Shown here one piece after another: positions 26,614 through 35,282 of a DNA stretch of 64,000 nt (within the stretch, counting starts at the first letter, position 1; each line of letters starts with the position of its first letter). Below the pieces are notes generated by a model that was given only the letters and a program-made list of their open reading frames with translations, did not search any database and had not been told where the DNA came from. A program made the translations under genes and the position numbers. Origin of the DNA: Tichowtungia aerotolerans (GTDB lineage: Bacteria; Verrucomicrobiota; Kiritimatiellia; Kiritimatiellales; Tichowtungiaceae); NCBI RefSeq assembly GCF_009905215.1, contig NZ_CP047593.1, positions 1,244,900 to 1,308,899 on the forward strand. Direction: 5' to 3'.

Positions 26614-27638
26614 GAGCGCTCCAGCTTGCGGTGGGCGGTCATGAGTTCGCCGGGGTTGGTGAGGGCGGCGAGGAGGGAGAGTTCTCCGCAAAGGACGGAG
26701 GCGGCGCAGATGAGCGCGAGCCGGCGTCCGTTGGCACCGGGCTCACGGTCTTCGCGGCAGCCGAGTTTTGTGAGCACTTCTTCGACGAAGGGAAGGCCTT
26801 TTCCGTTACCGACGGTGCCGACAATGAGGTTGGGAAGCGTGACGGAAAACCAGAGATCGCCGTCGCGCACTTCGGCCTGCGTGATACCCTGCGAGCCTTC
26901 GATAATGTTGGCGGCGTCCTGTCCGGTGGCGAGGTAGAAGGCGAGCAGCATGTTGGCGTAGTGCGCATTGCCGGAGCGCAGCCCGCCGGCGAGCATGGTG
27001 CCGATGAGGTTTTTACGAACGTTGATCTGCGCGATTTTTTCGGGCGTGCTCTTGAGATATTTGCGGACCATTTTTTCGGGGATGGTCACTTCGGCGACGA
27101 CATATTTACCGCGCCCGCGAATACCGTTGACGGCAGTGGCTTTTTTGTCGGAACAGTAGTTGCCGGACAGCGATTCATATTTCAGTTCCGGGCAAAGCTC
27201 GAGAATGTGGTTCATGACGGCTTCGCTGGCCTGCGTAGCCATGTTGTGGCCCGAGGCGTCACCGGTCGTGTATTCCAATCTCAGGAAAAGCAGGTTGCCT
27301 GCGATCTGCGAATCCATGTCGATGAGCTTCGCGAAGCGGCTGGTCGTTTCGACGGCTTTTCCAAGGTTCGGAAAATCGGCTTTGATTTTTTCCAGACATT
27401 GGAAAGCGACGATCGCGTCCGGCGCTTCGAAAAGGACGGAGCGGGTCATCCGTTCGTCGATGACGACGGCTTTAATACCGCCGGAAACGGTGGCGACGCG
27501 CGCGCCGCGGTTGACGGTGGCGAACACGGGCGACTCATAGGTCGCCAGCGGCAGTTCGGTTTCGACGTCGATTTCCGGCCCGGTGATTCTGACCGGCCCG
27601 ACCCACTTCAGCGGAACATTGGCAAATAACTCGCTCAT
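26610..27638 (-). CDS. mvaA: Hydroxymethylglutaryl-CoA reductase
   Basis: 342 residues, the short catalytic-domain form. Visible parts: substrate-binding ETELPLATYESP...NRGARVATVSGG (about 27-53), DASGHNMATQASE (about 130-142), the Lys in YCSDKKATAVNG (about 165), the Asp region TQAEVRDGDLWFSV (about 248) and the C-terminal GELSLLAALTNPGELMTAHRKL holding the catalytic His. It reduces HMG-CoA to mevalonate. Its ATG overlaps the galM stop by one base and its stop overlaps fni. Two palindromes spaced 31 bp apart lie in the gene, encoding FQCLE and FPNLG. Confidence 0.93.
   Translation of the reverse strand: MSELFANVPLKWVGPVRITGPEIDVETELPLATYESPVFATVNRGARVATVSGGIKAVVIDERMTRSVLFEAPDAIVAFQCLEKIKADFPNLGKAVETTSRFAKLIDMDSQIAGNLLFLRLEYTTGDASGHNMATQASEAVMNHILELCPELKYESLSGNYCSDKKATAVNGIRGRGKYVVAEVTIPEKMVRKYLKSTPEKIAQINVRKNLIGTMLAGGLRSGNAHYANMLLAFYLATGQDAANIIEGSQGITQAEVRDGDLWFSVTLPNLIVGTVGNGKGLPFVEEVLTKLGCREDREPGANGRRLALICAASVLCGELSLLAALTNPGELMTAHRKLERS
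27359..27404. repeat. Pair of 15-bp palindromes, 31 bp apart
   Basis: TTCCAAGGTTCGGAA begins at 27359 and TTCCAGACATTGGAA at 27390, both inside mvaA and translated in two different frames. The 31-bp spacing is three helical turns. Confidence 0.6.
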
Positions 27639-28690
27639 CAGTTGACCGAAAATTTATAGATCGTCTGAGAAAGAAACGCTTCGCCGGGGCGAAGGATGGT
27701 GTTCGGGAACTGCGGCTGGTTGGGAGAGTCGGGCCAGTGCTGGGTTTCGAGGCAGAATCCGCCGCGTTTAACGTACATGCAGCCTCCCTTCCCTTTCAAC
27801 GTTCCGTCGAGAAAATTTGCGGCATAGAATTGCACGCCGGGCTCGGTGGTGAACGTTTCCATCACACGTCCGCTGACCGGATCTTCGGAACGGGCACAGA
27901 AGGAGATTTCGCCGTCGGTTTCTTTGTTGAGACACCAGTTGTGGTCATATCCGCCGGCAAAGGCGAGCTGCTCGTTATCCTCATCTATCCGCGCCCCGAT
28001 TACGTGCGGCGTGCGGAAGTCAAACGGCGTTCCTTCAACGGAGGCTTCTTCTCCGGTCGGAATGGATGTCGCATCGATCGGCAGATAACGGTCCGCGTTG
28101 ATGGTCATAATCTGACCGACAGCGATGCCGGAGTCGTGCCCGGCGAGATTGAAGTAGGAATGATTGGTGATATTGAACGGAGTGGCTTTGGTACTTTCAG
28201 CGGAATAGTCGATTTTCAGCTCGTTGTCGTCAGTGAGCGTATAGGTGATTACCGTTTCAACTTCACCGGGGAATCCTTCTTCACCGTCAGCGCTGACATA
28301 GCGCATGCGGATTGCAGTATCTTCAAGGATCTCAGTGTCCCAAATGATTTTATCGAATCCTTTCAAGCCGCCGTGCAGTGCATTCGGGCCGTTGTTCTGC
28401 GCCAGCGTGTAGTCGACGCCTTCGAGCGAGAATTTTCCGTCCTTGATCCGGTTGCCGAACCGACCGATGACTGCGCCGAAGTACGGTCCGCCGTCGGCAT
28501 ATTCTGCGGCGGTATCGTGGCCAAGAACAATATCGGCCATGTTGCCGTCGCGATCGGGTGTTTCCAGCGAAACGATAATCCCGCCGTGATTCATGATGCG
28601 AACCCGGATGCCGTTTGAATTGGTTAAGGTGAAAAGGTCGACGTTTTCACCGAACAGGTTTTTTCCAAAAGCTTCTGATGTTACAGCCAT
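27638..28690 (-). CDS. galM: Aldose 1-epimerase (galactose mutarotase)
   Basis: 350 residues. Catalytic and binding motifs are present: NNGPNALHGG (about 99-108), ITNHSYFNLAGH (about 180-191, catalytic His) and the C-terminal PGVQFYAANFLDG segment; the catalytic Glu is likely in FCLETQHWPDSPN. It interconverts alpha and beta anomers of galactose and other aldoses. The gene ends on the start codon of mvaA, so a sugar gene heads a mevalonate operon. The upstream AraC-type gene ends 2 bp before it, and galK lies divergently, which supports galactose use. Confidence 0.94.
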   Translation of the reverse strand: MAVTSEAFGKNLFGENVDLFTLTNSNGIRVRIMNHGGIIVSLETPDRDGNMADIVLGHDTAAEYADGGPYFGAVIGRFGNRIKDGKFSLEGVDYTLAQNNGPNALHGGLKGFDKIIWDTEILEDTAIRMRYVSADGEEGFPGEVETVITYTLTDDNELKIDYSAESTKATPFNITNHSYFNLAGHDSGIAVGQIMTINADRYLPIDATSIPTGEEASVEGTPFDFRTPHVIGARIDEDNEQLAFAGGYDHNWCLNKETDGEISFCARSEDPVSGRVMETFTTEPGVQFYAANFLDGTLKGKGGCMYVKRGGFCLETQHWPDSPNQPQFPNTILRPGEAFLSQTIYKFSVN

Positions 28691-28691
28691 T

Positions 28692-29543
28692 TCATTTCCT
28701 CTGATGGGTTTTGCGATAGTCGCTGGGCGAAAGTCCGTTATGTTTATGGAATAAACGGGAAAAGTAAAACGGATCTTCTATTCCGATTTCCCGGGCGATT
28801 TCGGCAACCGGGCAATTGGGCCGGGCAACCAGCAGTTCGCCGGCCCGCTGCAGCCGCATGTCGACCTGATACTGCTTGAAGCTTCGACCGGTCATTTTTT
28901 TAAACAGGCGGGTCACGGTGGAGGCGCTCCGGCCGGTGATGCGGGCCGCCTCATCCAGTCGCAGGGGCTGTGCCGGATTCTGGCGGATCTGTTCAATCAC
29001 CGGCTCAATCAGGTCATAGTCTTTTCGGTGAATGAGCTGCCCGCGAATGATCAGCTCCAGCAGCTGGCTGAACATCGCCAGCAGGTTTTCAATTTTTTCC
29101 TCGGGCAAAACCGTACTTTCCAGAAAAGCTTCCTGAAGGGCATTGTTGCCCTGCGATTCCTCCCATTGCGCCTTATACGGAGAAATGGATGGTGCGGTCC
29201 GGCTTCGAAACTGGCCAATCATCACAAACCCGGCCAACTGTCCGGCCGAAAACAGCGGGGCGACGGCTTCGCGCATGCCGCCGTGACAGGTGTAGGAGAT
29301 CATAGTCCGCTGTTCCAGCGCCGCATCCATCATACTGCCGTCCAGTGCCCGGCAGCGCGAATCCTGCCCCAGCGTTTCGCGCAGCATCCGGCAATATGTG
29401 CAGTTCGGGCGGCCTTCCGCCGCCGGGTACAGCATCTGCCGATCCGGCCCGAACAGGCTCACCCGCGTTCCGTGCAGCTCCGTGTAAATATCAATGATAT
29501 CCGCCACCTGCTGGCTGATCGTGTGATTCAGAGTTGTCAGCAT
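28692..29543 (-). CDS. AraC-family regulator with N-terminal PocR sensory domain
   Basis: 283 residues. The N-terminal PocR domain (about 1-170) carries the cysteine set NCTYCRML...QDSRCRALD and ISYTCHGGMREAVAP typical of PocR ligand-binding domains. The C-terminal AraC/HTH_18 domain (about 185-283) ends IGIEDPFYFSRLFHKHNGLSPSDYRKTH. It likely responds to a small metabolite, perhaps a sugar. It sits directly upstream of galM (2 bp) and divergent from galK, so it probably controls both. I see no clear operator in the 113-bp gap. Confidence 0.92.
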   Translation of the reverse strand: MLTTLNHTISQQVADIIDIYTELHGTRVSLFGPDRQMLYPAAEGRPNCTYCRMLRETLGQDSRCRALDGSMMDAALEQRTMISYTCHGGMREAVAPLFSAGQLAGFVMIGQFRSRTAPSISPYKAQWEESQGNNALQEAFLESTVLPEEKIENLLAMFSQLLELIIRGQLIHRKDYDLIEPVIEQIRQNPAQPLRLDEAARITGRSASTVTRLFKKMTGRSFKQYQVDMRLQRAGELLVARPNCPVAEIAREIGIEDPFYFSRLFHKHNGLSPSDYRKTHQRK

Positions 29544-29656
29544 TTAACAAACTATGCACATTTTGCGCGAAAAGTCCATGACTTTGCCTGTTTCGGCTAT
29601 GGCGAGGAAAGCCGGTCCGATCTATCATTTCCCGTTTAAATCTGGAGGACTCTCAT

Positions 29657-30823
29657 ATGGAAAAAACAGCTGTTATCGAAAAGGCCACGACTGCGCATAT
29701 CGACAAATTTGGAAAAACTCCCGACTCCAAAGCATGGGCCCCGGGCCGTATCGAAGTGGTCGGAAACCACACCGACTACAACGAAGGGACCGTCCTTTCC
29801 GCAGCTATTGACCGCGGACACGCATTCTGCATTTCCAAATCAGACAAACCCGGCATTCGTCTGCTGGCCGTTGACGTCGATCAAGTGGCTGAATTTGACA
29901 CCTCCGACATGGAAAAAGTTTCCGGTGCAGGCTGGGCCAACTACGTGAAAGGTGTGTTCTTCTACATTCAGGAAATCACCGGCGAGCCCATCGACGCCAT
30001 CGACTGCACCTTCTTCGGCTCCATCCCGATGGGCGCAGGACTTTCCAGCTCCGCCGCGCTCGAAGTGGCCTCCGCCACTGCCGTCCTGAACCTGATCGGC
30101 AAAACGCTCGACCTTAAAGAAGTCGCCAAGCTCTGCCAGAAGGCGGAACAAAAATTTGCCGGCACCAACTGCGGACTGCTGGACCAGTTTTCCAGTATTT
30201 TCGGCCGTCACCACGGCCTGATTCATTCCGATTTCCGAAGTCTGGAAGTTTCCGGCGTCGATCTGCCGGATGATATTGAGTTTCTGGTAGTCAACCCGAA
30301 GGTTCAGCACAGCCTGGCCGACTCGCCCTATAACGAACGCCGCGAACGCTGCGAACAGGCCGCGGAAGAGCTGGCAAAACGAATCGACCACCCCGTCAGC
30401 GCTCTGCGCGATGTTTCATGGGAGGAGTTTGAGCAGTTCAAAGGGCAGATTGATCCCGGTGCAGCCAAACGCGCCGCCCACGTTGTTGGAGAAATCACCC
30501 GCGTAGAACAGGGCGTTGAGCAATTAAAATCCGGCGATCTCACCGCATTCGGGGCCGCACTGTTCGAATCGCACCAGAGCTCGATCGAAAACTTTGAAAA
30601 TTCCTGCCCTGAACTGGATGTGGTTGTCGGCGCAGCCCGCGAAGCCGGCGCGCTCGGCGCACGTCTTTCCGGCGGCGGATTCGGCGGCGCGGCCATCGTG
30701 ATGGTGCGCGAAGCCGATGCAAAAGCAACCGGAGAGACAATCAGCGCGCTGTGCGCAGAAAAAGGAATCACCCCCGAAATTTTAACCGTGATTCCGTCTG
30801 CCGGCGCTGAAGTTATTCAGTGA
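29657..30823 (+). CDS. galK: Galactokinase
   Basis: 388 residues of the GHMP kinase family. The galactokinase signature GRIEVVGNHTDYNEG (about 31-45) is intact, followed by the ATP loop GSIPMGAGLSSSAALE (about 117-132) and GGGFGGAAIVM (about 337-347). It phosphorylates galactose to galactose-1-phosphate in the Leloir pathway. A strong GGAGG precedes the ATG. It is divergent from the PocR/AraC regulator and galM. Its 3' end overlaps the convergent gene at 30813 by 11 bp. Confidence 0.96.
   Translation: MEKTAVIEKATTAHIDKFGKTPDSKAWAPGRIEVVGNHTDYNEGTVLSAAIDRGHAFCISKSDKPGIRLLAVDVDQVAEFDTSDMEKVSGAGWANYVKGVFFYIQEITGEPIDAIDCTFFGSIPMGAGLSSSAALEVASATAVLNLIGKTLDLKEVAKLCQKAEQKFAGTNCGLLDQFSSIFGRHHGLIHSDFRSLEVSGVDLPDDIEFLVVNPKVQHSLADSPYNERRERCEQAAEELAKRIDHPVSALRDVSWEEFEQFKGQIDPGAAKRAAHVVGEITRVEQGVEQLKSGDLTAFGAALFESHQSSIENFENSCPELDVVVGAAREAGALGARLSGGGFGGAAIVMVREADAKATGETISALCAEKGITPEILTVIPSAGAEVIQ
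30233..30247. repeat. 15-bp palindrome copy
   Basis: TTCCGAAGTCTGGAA inside galK, encoding FRSLE. A more degenerate TTCCAGTATTTTCGG begins 43 bp upstream at 30190. Confidence 0.5.
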
Positions 30824-31235
30824 ACGATACCGGCCGAACCAGCGGGGAGTAGTTCGGCCGAACTGTAGGGATTGCGGGCATCGCCGGAATGGCTGCCGGC
30901 GGTGTATTTGTGTCGGCAATTGCTGCGACATTCATTTCAACCATCGGTTCCTGCACAATAGCAGGCCCCACCGCATCGCGAGGCATCGGATCGCGAACCA
31001 GGTGAAGTCCGAGGAAAATGATAAACAGAGCCGCGATTCCATAACGCGGCTGGGCAAACATCCATGCCATGCTCTTATCCGGGAACAGGAGCAGAGAGGG
31101 CCGCGCATGAGCGGCACGAACCGCCTGCATGGTGTTCTGTATGTTGCGTTCCACGCGCTCTTCAACCGGGCGTTCAAACGCTTTCAGTGCCAGCAGGCCG
31201 GCTATATCCAGTTTTTCTTTTTTCTCTTTATTCAT
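30813..31235 (-). CDS. Putative membrane-bound partner of the ECF sigma factor
   Basis: 140 residues from the ATG at 31235, chosen because it gives a 4-bp ATGA overlap with the sigma gene. The cytoplasmic N-terminal 75 residues are charged and helical. One transmembrane segment (GIAALFIIFLGLHLV, about 73-87) follows, then a Pro/Ala-rich outer tail (TNTPPAAIPAMPAIPTV). I recognise no domain, and there is no zinc-binding HxxxCxxC motif. Coupling to an ECF sigma gene and the single TM suggest an anti-sigma or related regulator, but that is inference. Confidence 0.6.
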   Translation of the reverse strand: MNKEKKEKLDIAGLLALKAFERPVEERVERNIQNTMQAVRAAHARPSLLLFPDKSMAWMFAQPRYGIAALFIIFLGLHLVRDPMPRDAVGPAIVQEPMVEMNVAAIADTNTPPAAIPAMPAIPTVRPNYSPLVRPVSFTE

Positions 31236-31834
31236 GACTCGAACTCCGCCAGTTCCGCCTGCAACCTCTTGCGGGCGTAGAACAGTCGTGAGCGGGCCGT
31301 TCCCTCTGAGCAACCCATAACTTCGGCAATCTCAGAGTGGGGCATCCCCTGCACATCGTGCATGATCACAACCGCTCTGTGTTTATCCGACAGAGTCATT
31401 AAGGCTTCGTTCATTTTTTTCTGGAATTCGCCCAAATTCATTTTTCGGAGCACCGATCCCTTGCTGGAAAACTCCTTATAGGACTCCGCCTGCTTGATAT
31501 CGGGATCGAAATCCTCAAACTGCACCGTTCGGCGGCGATTGCGCCGCTTGCGGAAATTAATGGCGCGATTAACAGCAATGCGATAGATCCAGGTGTAGAA
31601 TCCGGACTGCTCCCGGAAGTGACCCAGCGCTTTCCAGGCCTTTACAAACACCTCCTGGGTTACATCTTCCGCATCTTCACGGCTGCTGACCATACCGTAC
31701 ACCAGCCCGTATATCTTACTGTAATACCGGCGGACCAGTTCTTCGTAGGCAGAAGTATCTTCAAGGCGGGCGCGGCGGATGAGATCAAGATCGGTCATCT
31801 CCGGCCGTTTTTCTGGTACAGGCTTATCCGTCAT
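31232..31834 (-). CDS. ECF-type RNA polymerase sigma factor
   Basis: About 200 residues from the ATG at 31834; an in-frame TTG at 31843 lies inside a palindrome and is less likely. Sigma region 2 is YEELVRRYYSKIYGLVYGMVSSREDAEDVTQEVFVKAW and region 4 is LSDKHRAVVIMHDVQGMPHSEIAEVMGCSEGTARSRLFYARKRL. It should direct RNA polymerase to a small regulon. It is coupled to the membrane protein gene downstream. No good Shine-Dalgarno is visible; instead a perfect 15-bp palindrome ends 3 bp before the ATG, with two more copies at 31-32 bp intervals upstream. Confidence 0.93.
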   Translation of the reverse strand: MTDKPVPEKRPEMTDLDLIRRARLEDTSAYEELVRRYYSKIYGLVYGMVSSREDAEDVTQEVFVKAWKALGHFREQSGFYTWIYRIAVNRAINFRKRRNRRRTVQFEDFDPDIKQAESYKEFSSKGSVLRKMNLGEFQKKMNEALMTLSDKHRAVVIMHDVQGMPHSEIAEVMGCSEGTARSRLFYARKRLQAELAEFES

Positions 31835-31837
31835 AAA

Positions 31838-31915
31838 TTCCAAGGGTTGGAACGTTTAACACAAATTTTTCCAAAGGTTGAAAAAATGTTCTAGCAGAGT
31901 TTCTGACCCTTGGAA
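31838..31915. repeat. Three phased 15-bp palindromes in the ECF sigma leader
   Basis: TTCCAAGGGTTGGAA starts at 31838, TTCCAAAGGTTGAAA at 31869 and TTCTGACCCTTGGAA at 31901. Spacings are 31 and 32 bp. The first copy covers the ribosome-binding region of the sigma gene. They may be operators or translation-control hairpins; the rest of the 31835-32117 gap holds nothing else obvious except a possible TTGACT -35 box at 32043 for the plus-strand gene. Confidence 0.6.
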
Positions 31916-32117
31916 AAAGAAAAGCGATTCGGAAATTCACGCAGCCAAACCGACCCAGATGAGGCAATGCAATTTTAACCAAGGCCTCTTTGTTCATTGT
32001 GAAGCCCTGCCAACGATTCGTATCGGCCGGGCCCACCGTATTTTGACTTGACCCACTCTAAATTTAATTCTACATTGGAGAATCTAATGTTACACATAAA
32101 GTAATAAAGGTGATGCG

Positions 32118-35100
32118 ATGATCAAAACATTGTGTTTCATAATGTTTTTAAAAAATTCTGCTGTCTTCCCTGTTTTTCAGCAGTGGAACAGTAACGGCTG
32201 GATCTCGGAGATCGGAAACGGGGCCAGTTCCAGCATCGAAATCACCGTCCAGCCGGATAACACGCCTTATCTTTATGTCGATCTGTACCGGAACAGTGTG
32301 GATGACGGCGCTGCCATGATTTGTACGTCACTGGAAACGTCTGAGATTGAAGCCGGAACGGCTGCAGGAGAGGTCACGCCGTTCTGGTTTCAATTCGATT
32401 ACCGCGTCGAAGGCGGGGATGGTAACGCCAATGTCTTTGTCGGCCTGTTTAATGAAGATGGAGACAACGATCAGTCTCCGGCGCTGAACTGGGCGGGATG
32501 CATCTTGAGCGGATCAAGCGCGATTGGGCGGGTATACAATGACAGCGGATTCAGCTCTGCCGCCACAATGACCGGAGCGTCTTCAGGGTCTCTGCATCGT
32601 TTTAAGATGTATGTGTACAACGAAAATGGGAAAACACTGGCTAACCTCGACCTGTACACTGTCGACAAAGTGACTTTTGAGGAAACGAAGATCGGATCAG
32701 TTGACGGCTTTGTGCTGCTCGATAGCGGCGAAACCTTTGAGCAGGGGCTGGATGTAATCGGCGTTCGCAACACCTGCTTTATGGCCGGCCCGCACGCGCA
32801 ATATTCGATCGATAATATTTATTTCTCCACCGAACACTCCAACCGGGAAGCGCCTTCACCCTCTTTTGCAGACCTTTCAGTGAACGGTGTGCTCGGCAGC
32901 GGCTCGGCTGATTTTGACCCATGGAACACCAACCGCTGGGCCAACTGGTATTCGGACGGAAAACTAATCCGGCCATTTACCATTGACTGCGATGTCACGA
33001 TGGCATCCGGATATGATTATTCCAACCCCTGGGCACCGGACGTATCCATGCTCGCCACCAATTATGATTATCTGATTTATATGGGCGACTGCTCCCGGGG
33101 CATTACCTTTAATGGAAATGGAACGTTTATTGACCTGCGAATTGCCAAGCCGTCACTCGGAGAGCTTTACAGCAACTACAGAGCCTATCCTTCCGCTGAC
33201 CGCCATGCGCTCACCGAAGGAATTCTCTGCAAGGTGGCCCGCAAATCGTTAATCGGCCCAACCGAAATTAAGAACATCTGGATTAAAGGCTGCACCCACG
33301 GAATCCGCACATGGAGCTCTACCAGCCAGTCGCACCCGCTGATTCTGAATAACTGCGATATGCGACGCAACCAATGGGGAATTTATCTGAACGGTACCGC
33401 GACAACCGTAACAAACTGCAGTATTATGCAAAGCGCACTGGGAGGGATGTACTTAGGTAATGGGTCTCATGACAACACCATCGTTGACAACGTCTGGCAG
33501 GATAACAACTACCAGCAGGATGCCCACTTCAGTGATATCTGCATTGACTCGACCTACGGAAATATTCTGAGCGGGAATGATCACTGGGCTCCTCTGGCAG
33601 GAACCTACCATACCGCTGCCAAACTATTTCGAAATAAGGGGGATGGCACCCTGCGAGAAAACGGAGCCTGCTTCAACGTCATCGCAAACAATACAGTCGA
33701 TGGCTACTCGGTTGCATATGAAGTCGGGGCACGCATGGGCATGGATGTCCGCTATGATTTAACAGATGAAGGCCGCGAGTACGCCCAGTATAACCTGCTT
33801 GAGAATAATGAAATCTCGAATACTGAATTCGGAATCAAAGTAAACACCTCCGGCAACATCATTAACGGAAACATCTTTTCAAACGTCACACACGAAATCC
33901 TGCTGCACAACGTGTTTTACAGCCTGATCGAGACGACCATCATGAACCAGACGAACACACAGGTTTCTTATTGGTTTAAAAACTCCGACTACACCGCAAA
34001 CAGCACGTATGCCGAATGGTTTACCTATCTGGATGACCGCAACATAGACATTGATGTCAGCAATCGCTTTACACATATCTGCTCGGACGGCTCTGCCGAC
34101 TTCGATACGTACAGCGGCGACGCCACTCTGCTGATCAACGACAGCCTCATCGTCAACACCTCAACCATGAATGATGTGTACGCATCCGGCGGAACCCCGA
34201 TCGATGCGGCCGTCGGCGACTTCTGGGAAGATCTCCCCGGCGATGAAATCGCTGTAATCTGGGACACGCCGGTTTCCAAAGTGGACGGAACCAACTACTA
34301 CACCATCCTCATTTACGACAGCAACGGCATCGAGGTAAACCGGTCCGGAAAAAGCACCGTGCGCTGGGGAGCCATCGCGGCCGGAGACTTCACTCCCGGC
34401 CCTGGCGATGAGATTGCCGCCGTGCACTCATCAGATGTTGATGGAATGTATCCGATCTATATTTTCCAGCGAGGGCACAAAGACCCAGCAGTAACCCTGC
34501 TCACCAACAATACCGAAAAAATATGGGAACTGGCCGGAGGAAACTTTAACACTGCCGGGGATGGCTACGATGAAGTGGCAGCCATCTACAGCGGAGGTGC
34601 CACATCCGTGTTCTACCGCAAGCCAACGGACACCACGTGGAGCAGCACGACCACAGAGACAGCTGATCTGCGGGATATTGCCGCCGGAAACTTTGATGGC
34701 GATGCCGGTAACGGCGACGAAATTGCCGGCATCAATACCTACTCATCACTGGTCCGCTTCTACCGCCCCGGCACAACCAACTATTATGCCAGTGGCTATA
34801 TTGGAGGCACCCGGCGATGGAGCGCCATCGCCGGAGGTGATTTCGACGGCGATTCCGGCGCCGATGAAGTGGCCGTTTCTTCATCGCTCGAAGATAGCGG
34901 CCTGTATAAAATCTATTGCCTGAGCCAGGGGGCCACACAGGCCGATCAGGTGATCGACCAAAACGTGCTTGGAGTCTCAGCAATAGCGCTCGATGGCGGA
35001 ACATTTCCCGTAGACTCCGCTTTGAGAAAATATGAGCGGGTCCAGGGATTCAGCAGTTCAAACTATGAATCCACCATGTCCGACTGGGGAGAAAGCGTTG

Positions 35101-35210
35101 TTGTGCTTCCCTCCGCGCCCCAGACCCATGCCATCCCGGCGTTCCTGCTGAACACAGATCCGGATGACAACAGCAAGCAATACCTGAAGGTCACACCCAT
35201 TGTTCGATGA
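32118..35210 (+). CDS. Secreted protein with right-handed beta-helix and FG-GAP-like propeller
   Basis: 1030 residues. An N-terminal beta-sandwich region (about 20-240) is followed by a right-handed beta-helix (about 330-620) with repeats such as NNCDMRRNQWGIYLNGTATTVTNCSIM and LLENNEISNTEFGIKVNTSGNIINGNIF. A C-terminal propeller-like part (about 690-960) repeats DEIAVIW/DEIAAVH/DEVAAIY/DEIAGIN/DEVAVSS. Beta-helix proteins of this kind often bind or cleave polysaccharides. The annotated N-terminus is a poor signal peptide; reading the +1 frame after the A6 run near 32151 would give KILLSSLFFSSGTVTA, a better one. A frameshift or sequence error there is possible. Confidence 0.75.
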   Translation: MIKTLCFIMFLKNSAVFPVFQQWNSNGWISEIGNGASSSIEITVQPDNTPYLYVDLYRNSVDDGAAMICTSLETSEIEAGTAAGEVTPFWFQFDYRVEGGDGNANVFVGLFNEDGDNDQSPALNWAGCILSGSSAIGRVYNDSGFSSAATMTGASSGSLHRFKMYVYNENGKTLANLDLYTVDKVTFEETKIGSVDGFVLLDSGETFEQGLDVIGVRNTCFMAGPHAQYSIDNIYFSTEHSNREAPSPSFADLSVNGVLGSGSADFDPWNTNRWANWYSDGKLIRPFTIDCDVTMASGYDYSNPWAPDVSMLATNYDYLIYMGDCSRGITFNGNGTFIDLRIAKPSLGELYSNYRAYPSADRHALTEGILCKVARKSLIGPTEIKNIWIKGCTHGIRTWSSTSQSHPLILNNCDMRRNQWGIYLNGTATTVTNCSIMQSALGGMYLGNGSHDNTIVDNVWQDNNYQQDAHFSDICIDSTYGNILSGNDHWAPLAGTYHTAAKLFRNKGDGTLRENGACFNVIANNTVDGYSVAYEVGARMGMDVRYDLTDEGREYAQYNLLENNEISNTEFGIKVNTSGNIINGNIFSNVTHEILLHNVFYSLIETTIMNQTNTQVSYWFKNSDYTANSTYAEWFTYLDDRNIDIDVSNRFTHICSDGSADFDTYSGDATLLINDSLIVNTSTMNDVYASGGTPIDAAVGDFWEDLPGDEIAVIWDTPVSKVDGTNYYTILIYDSNGIEVNRSGKSTVRWGAIAAGDFTPGPGDEIAAVHSSDVDGMYPIYIFQRGHKDPAVTLLTNNTEKIWELAGGNFNTAGDGYDEVAAIYSGGATSVFYRKPTDTTWSSTTTETADLRDIAAGNFDGDAGNGDEIAGINTYSSLVRFYRPGTTNYYASGYIGGTRRWSAIAGGDFDGDSGADEVAVSSSLEDSGLYKIYCLSQGATQADQVIDQNVLGVSAIALDGGTFPVDSALRKYERVQGFSSSNYESTMSDWGESVVVLPSAPQTHAIPAFLLNTDPDDNSKQYLKVTPIVR

Positions 35211-35282
35211 GATAATTCTCATATCAGCCCACATGAAATTTTGATATTTAATAAACCAAACCAATGATCGAAAGGACCCTTC

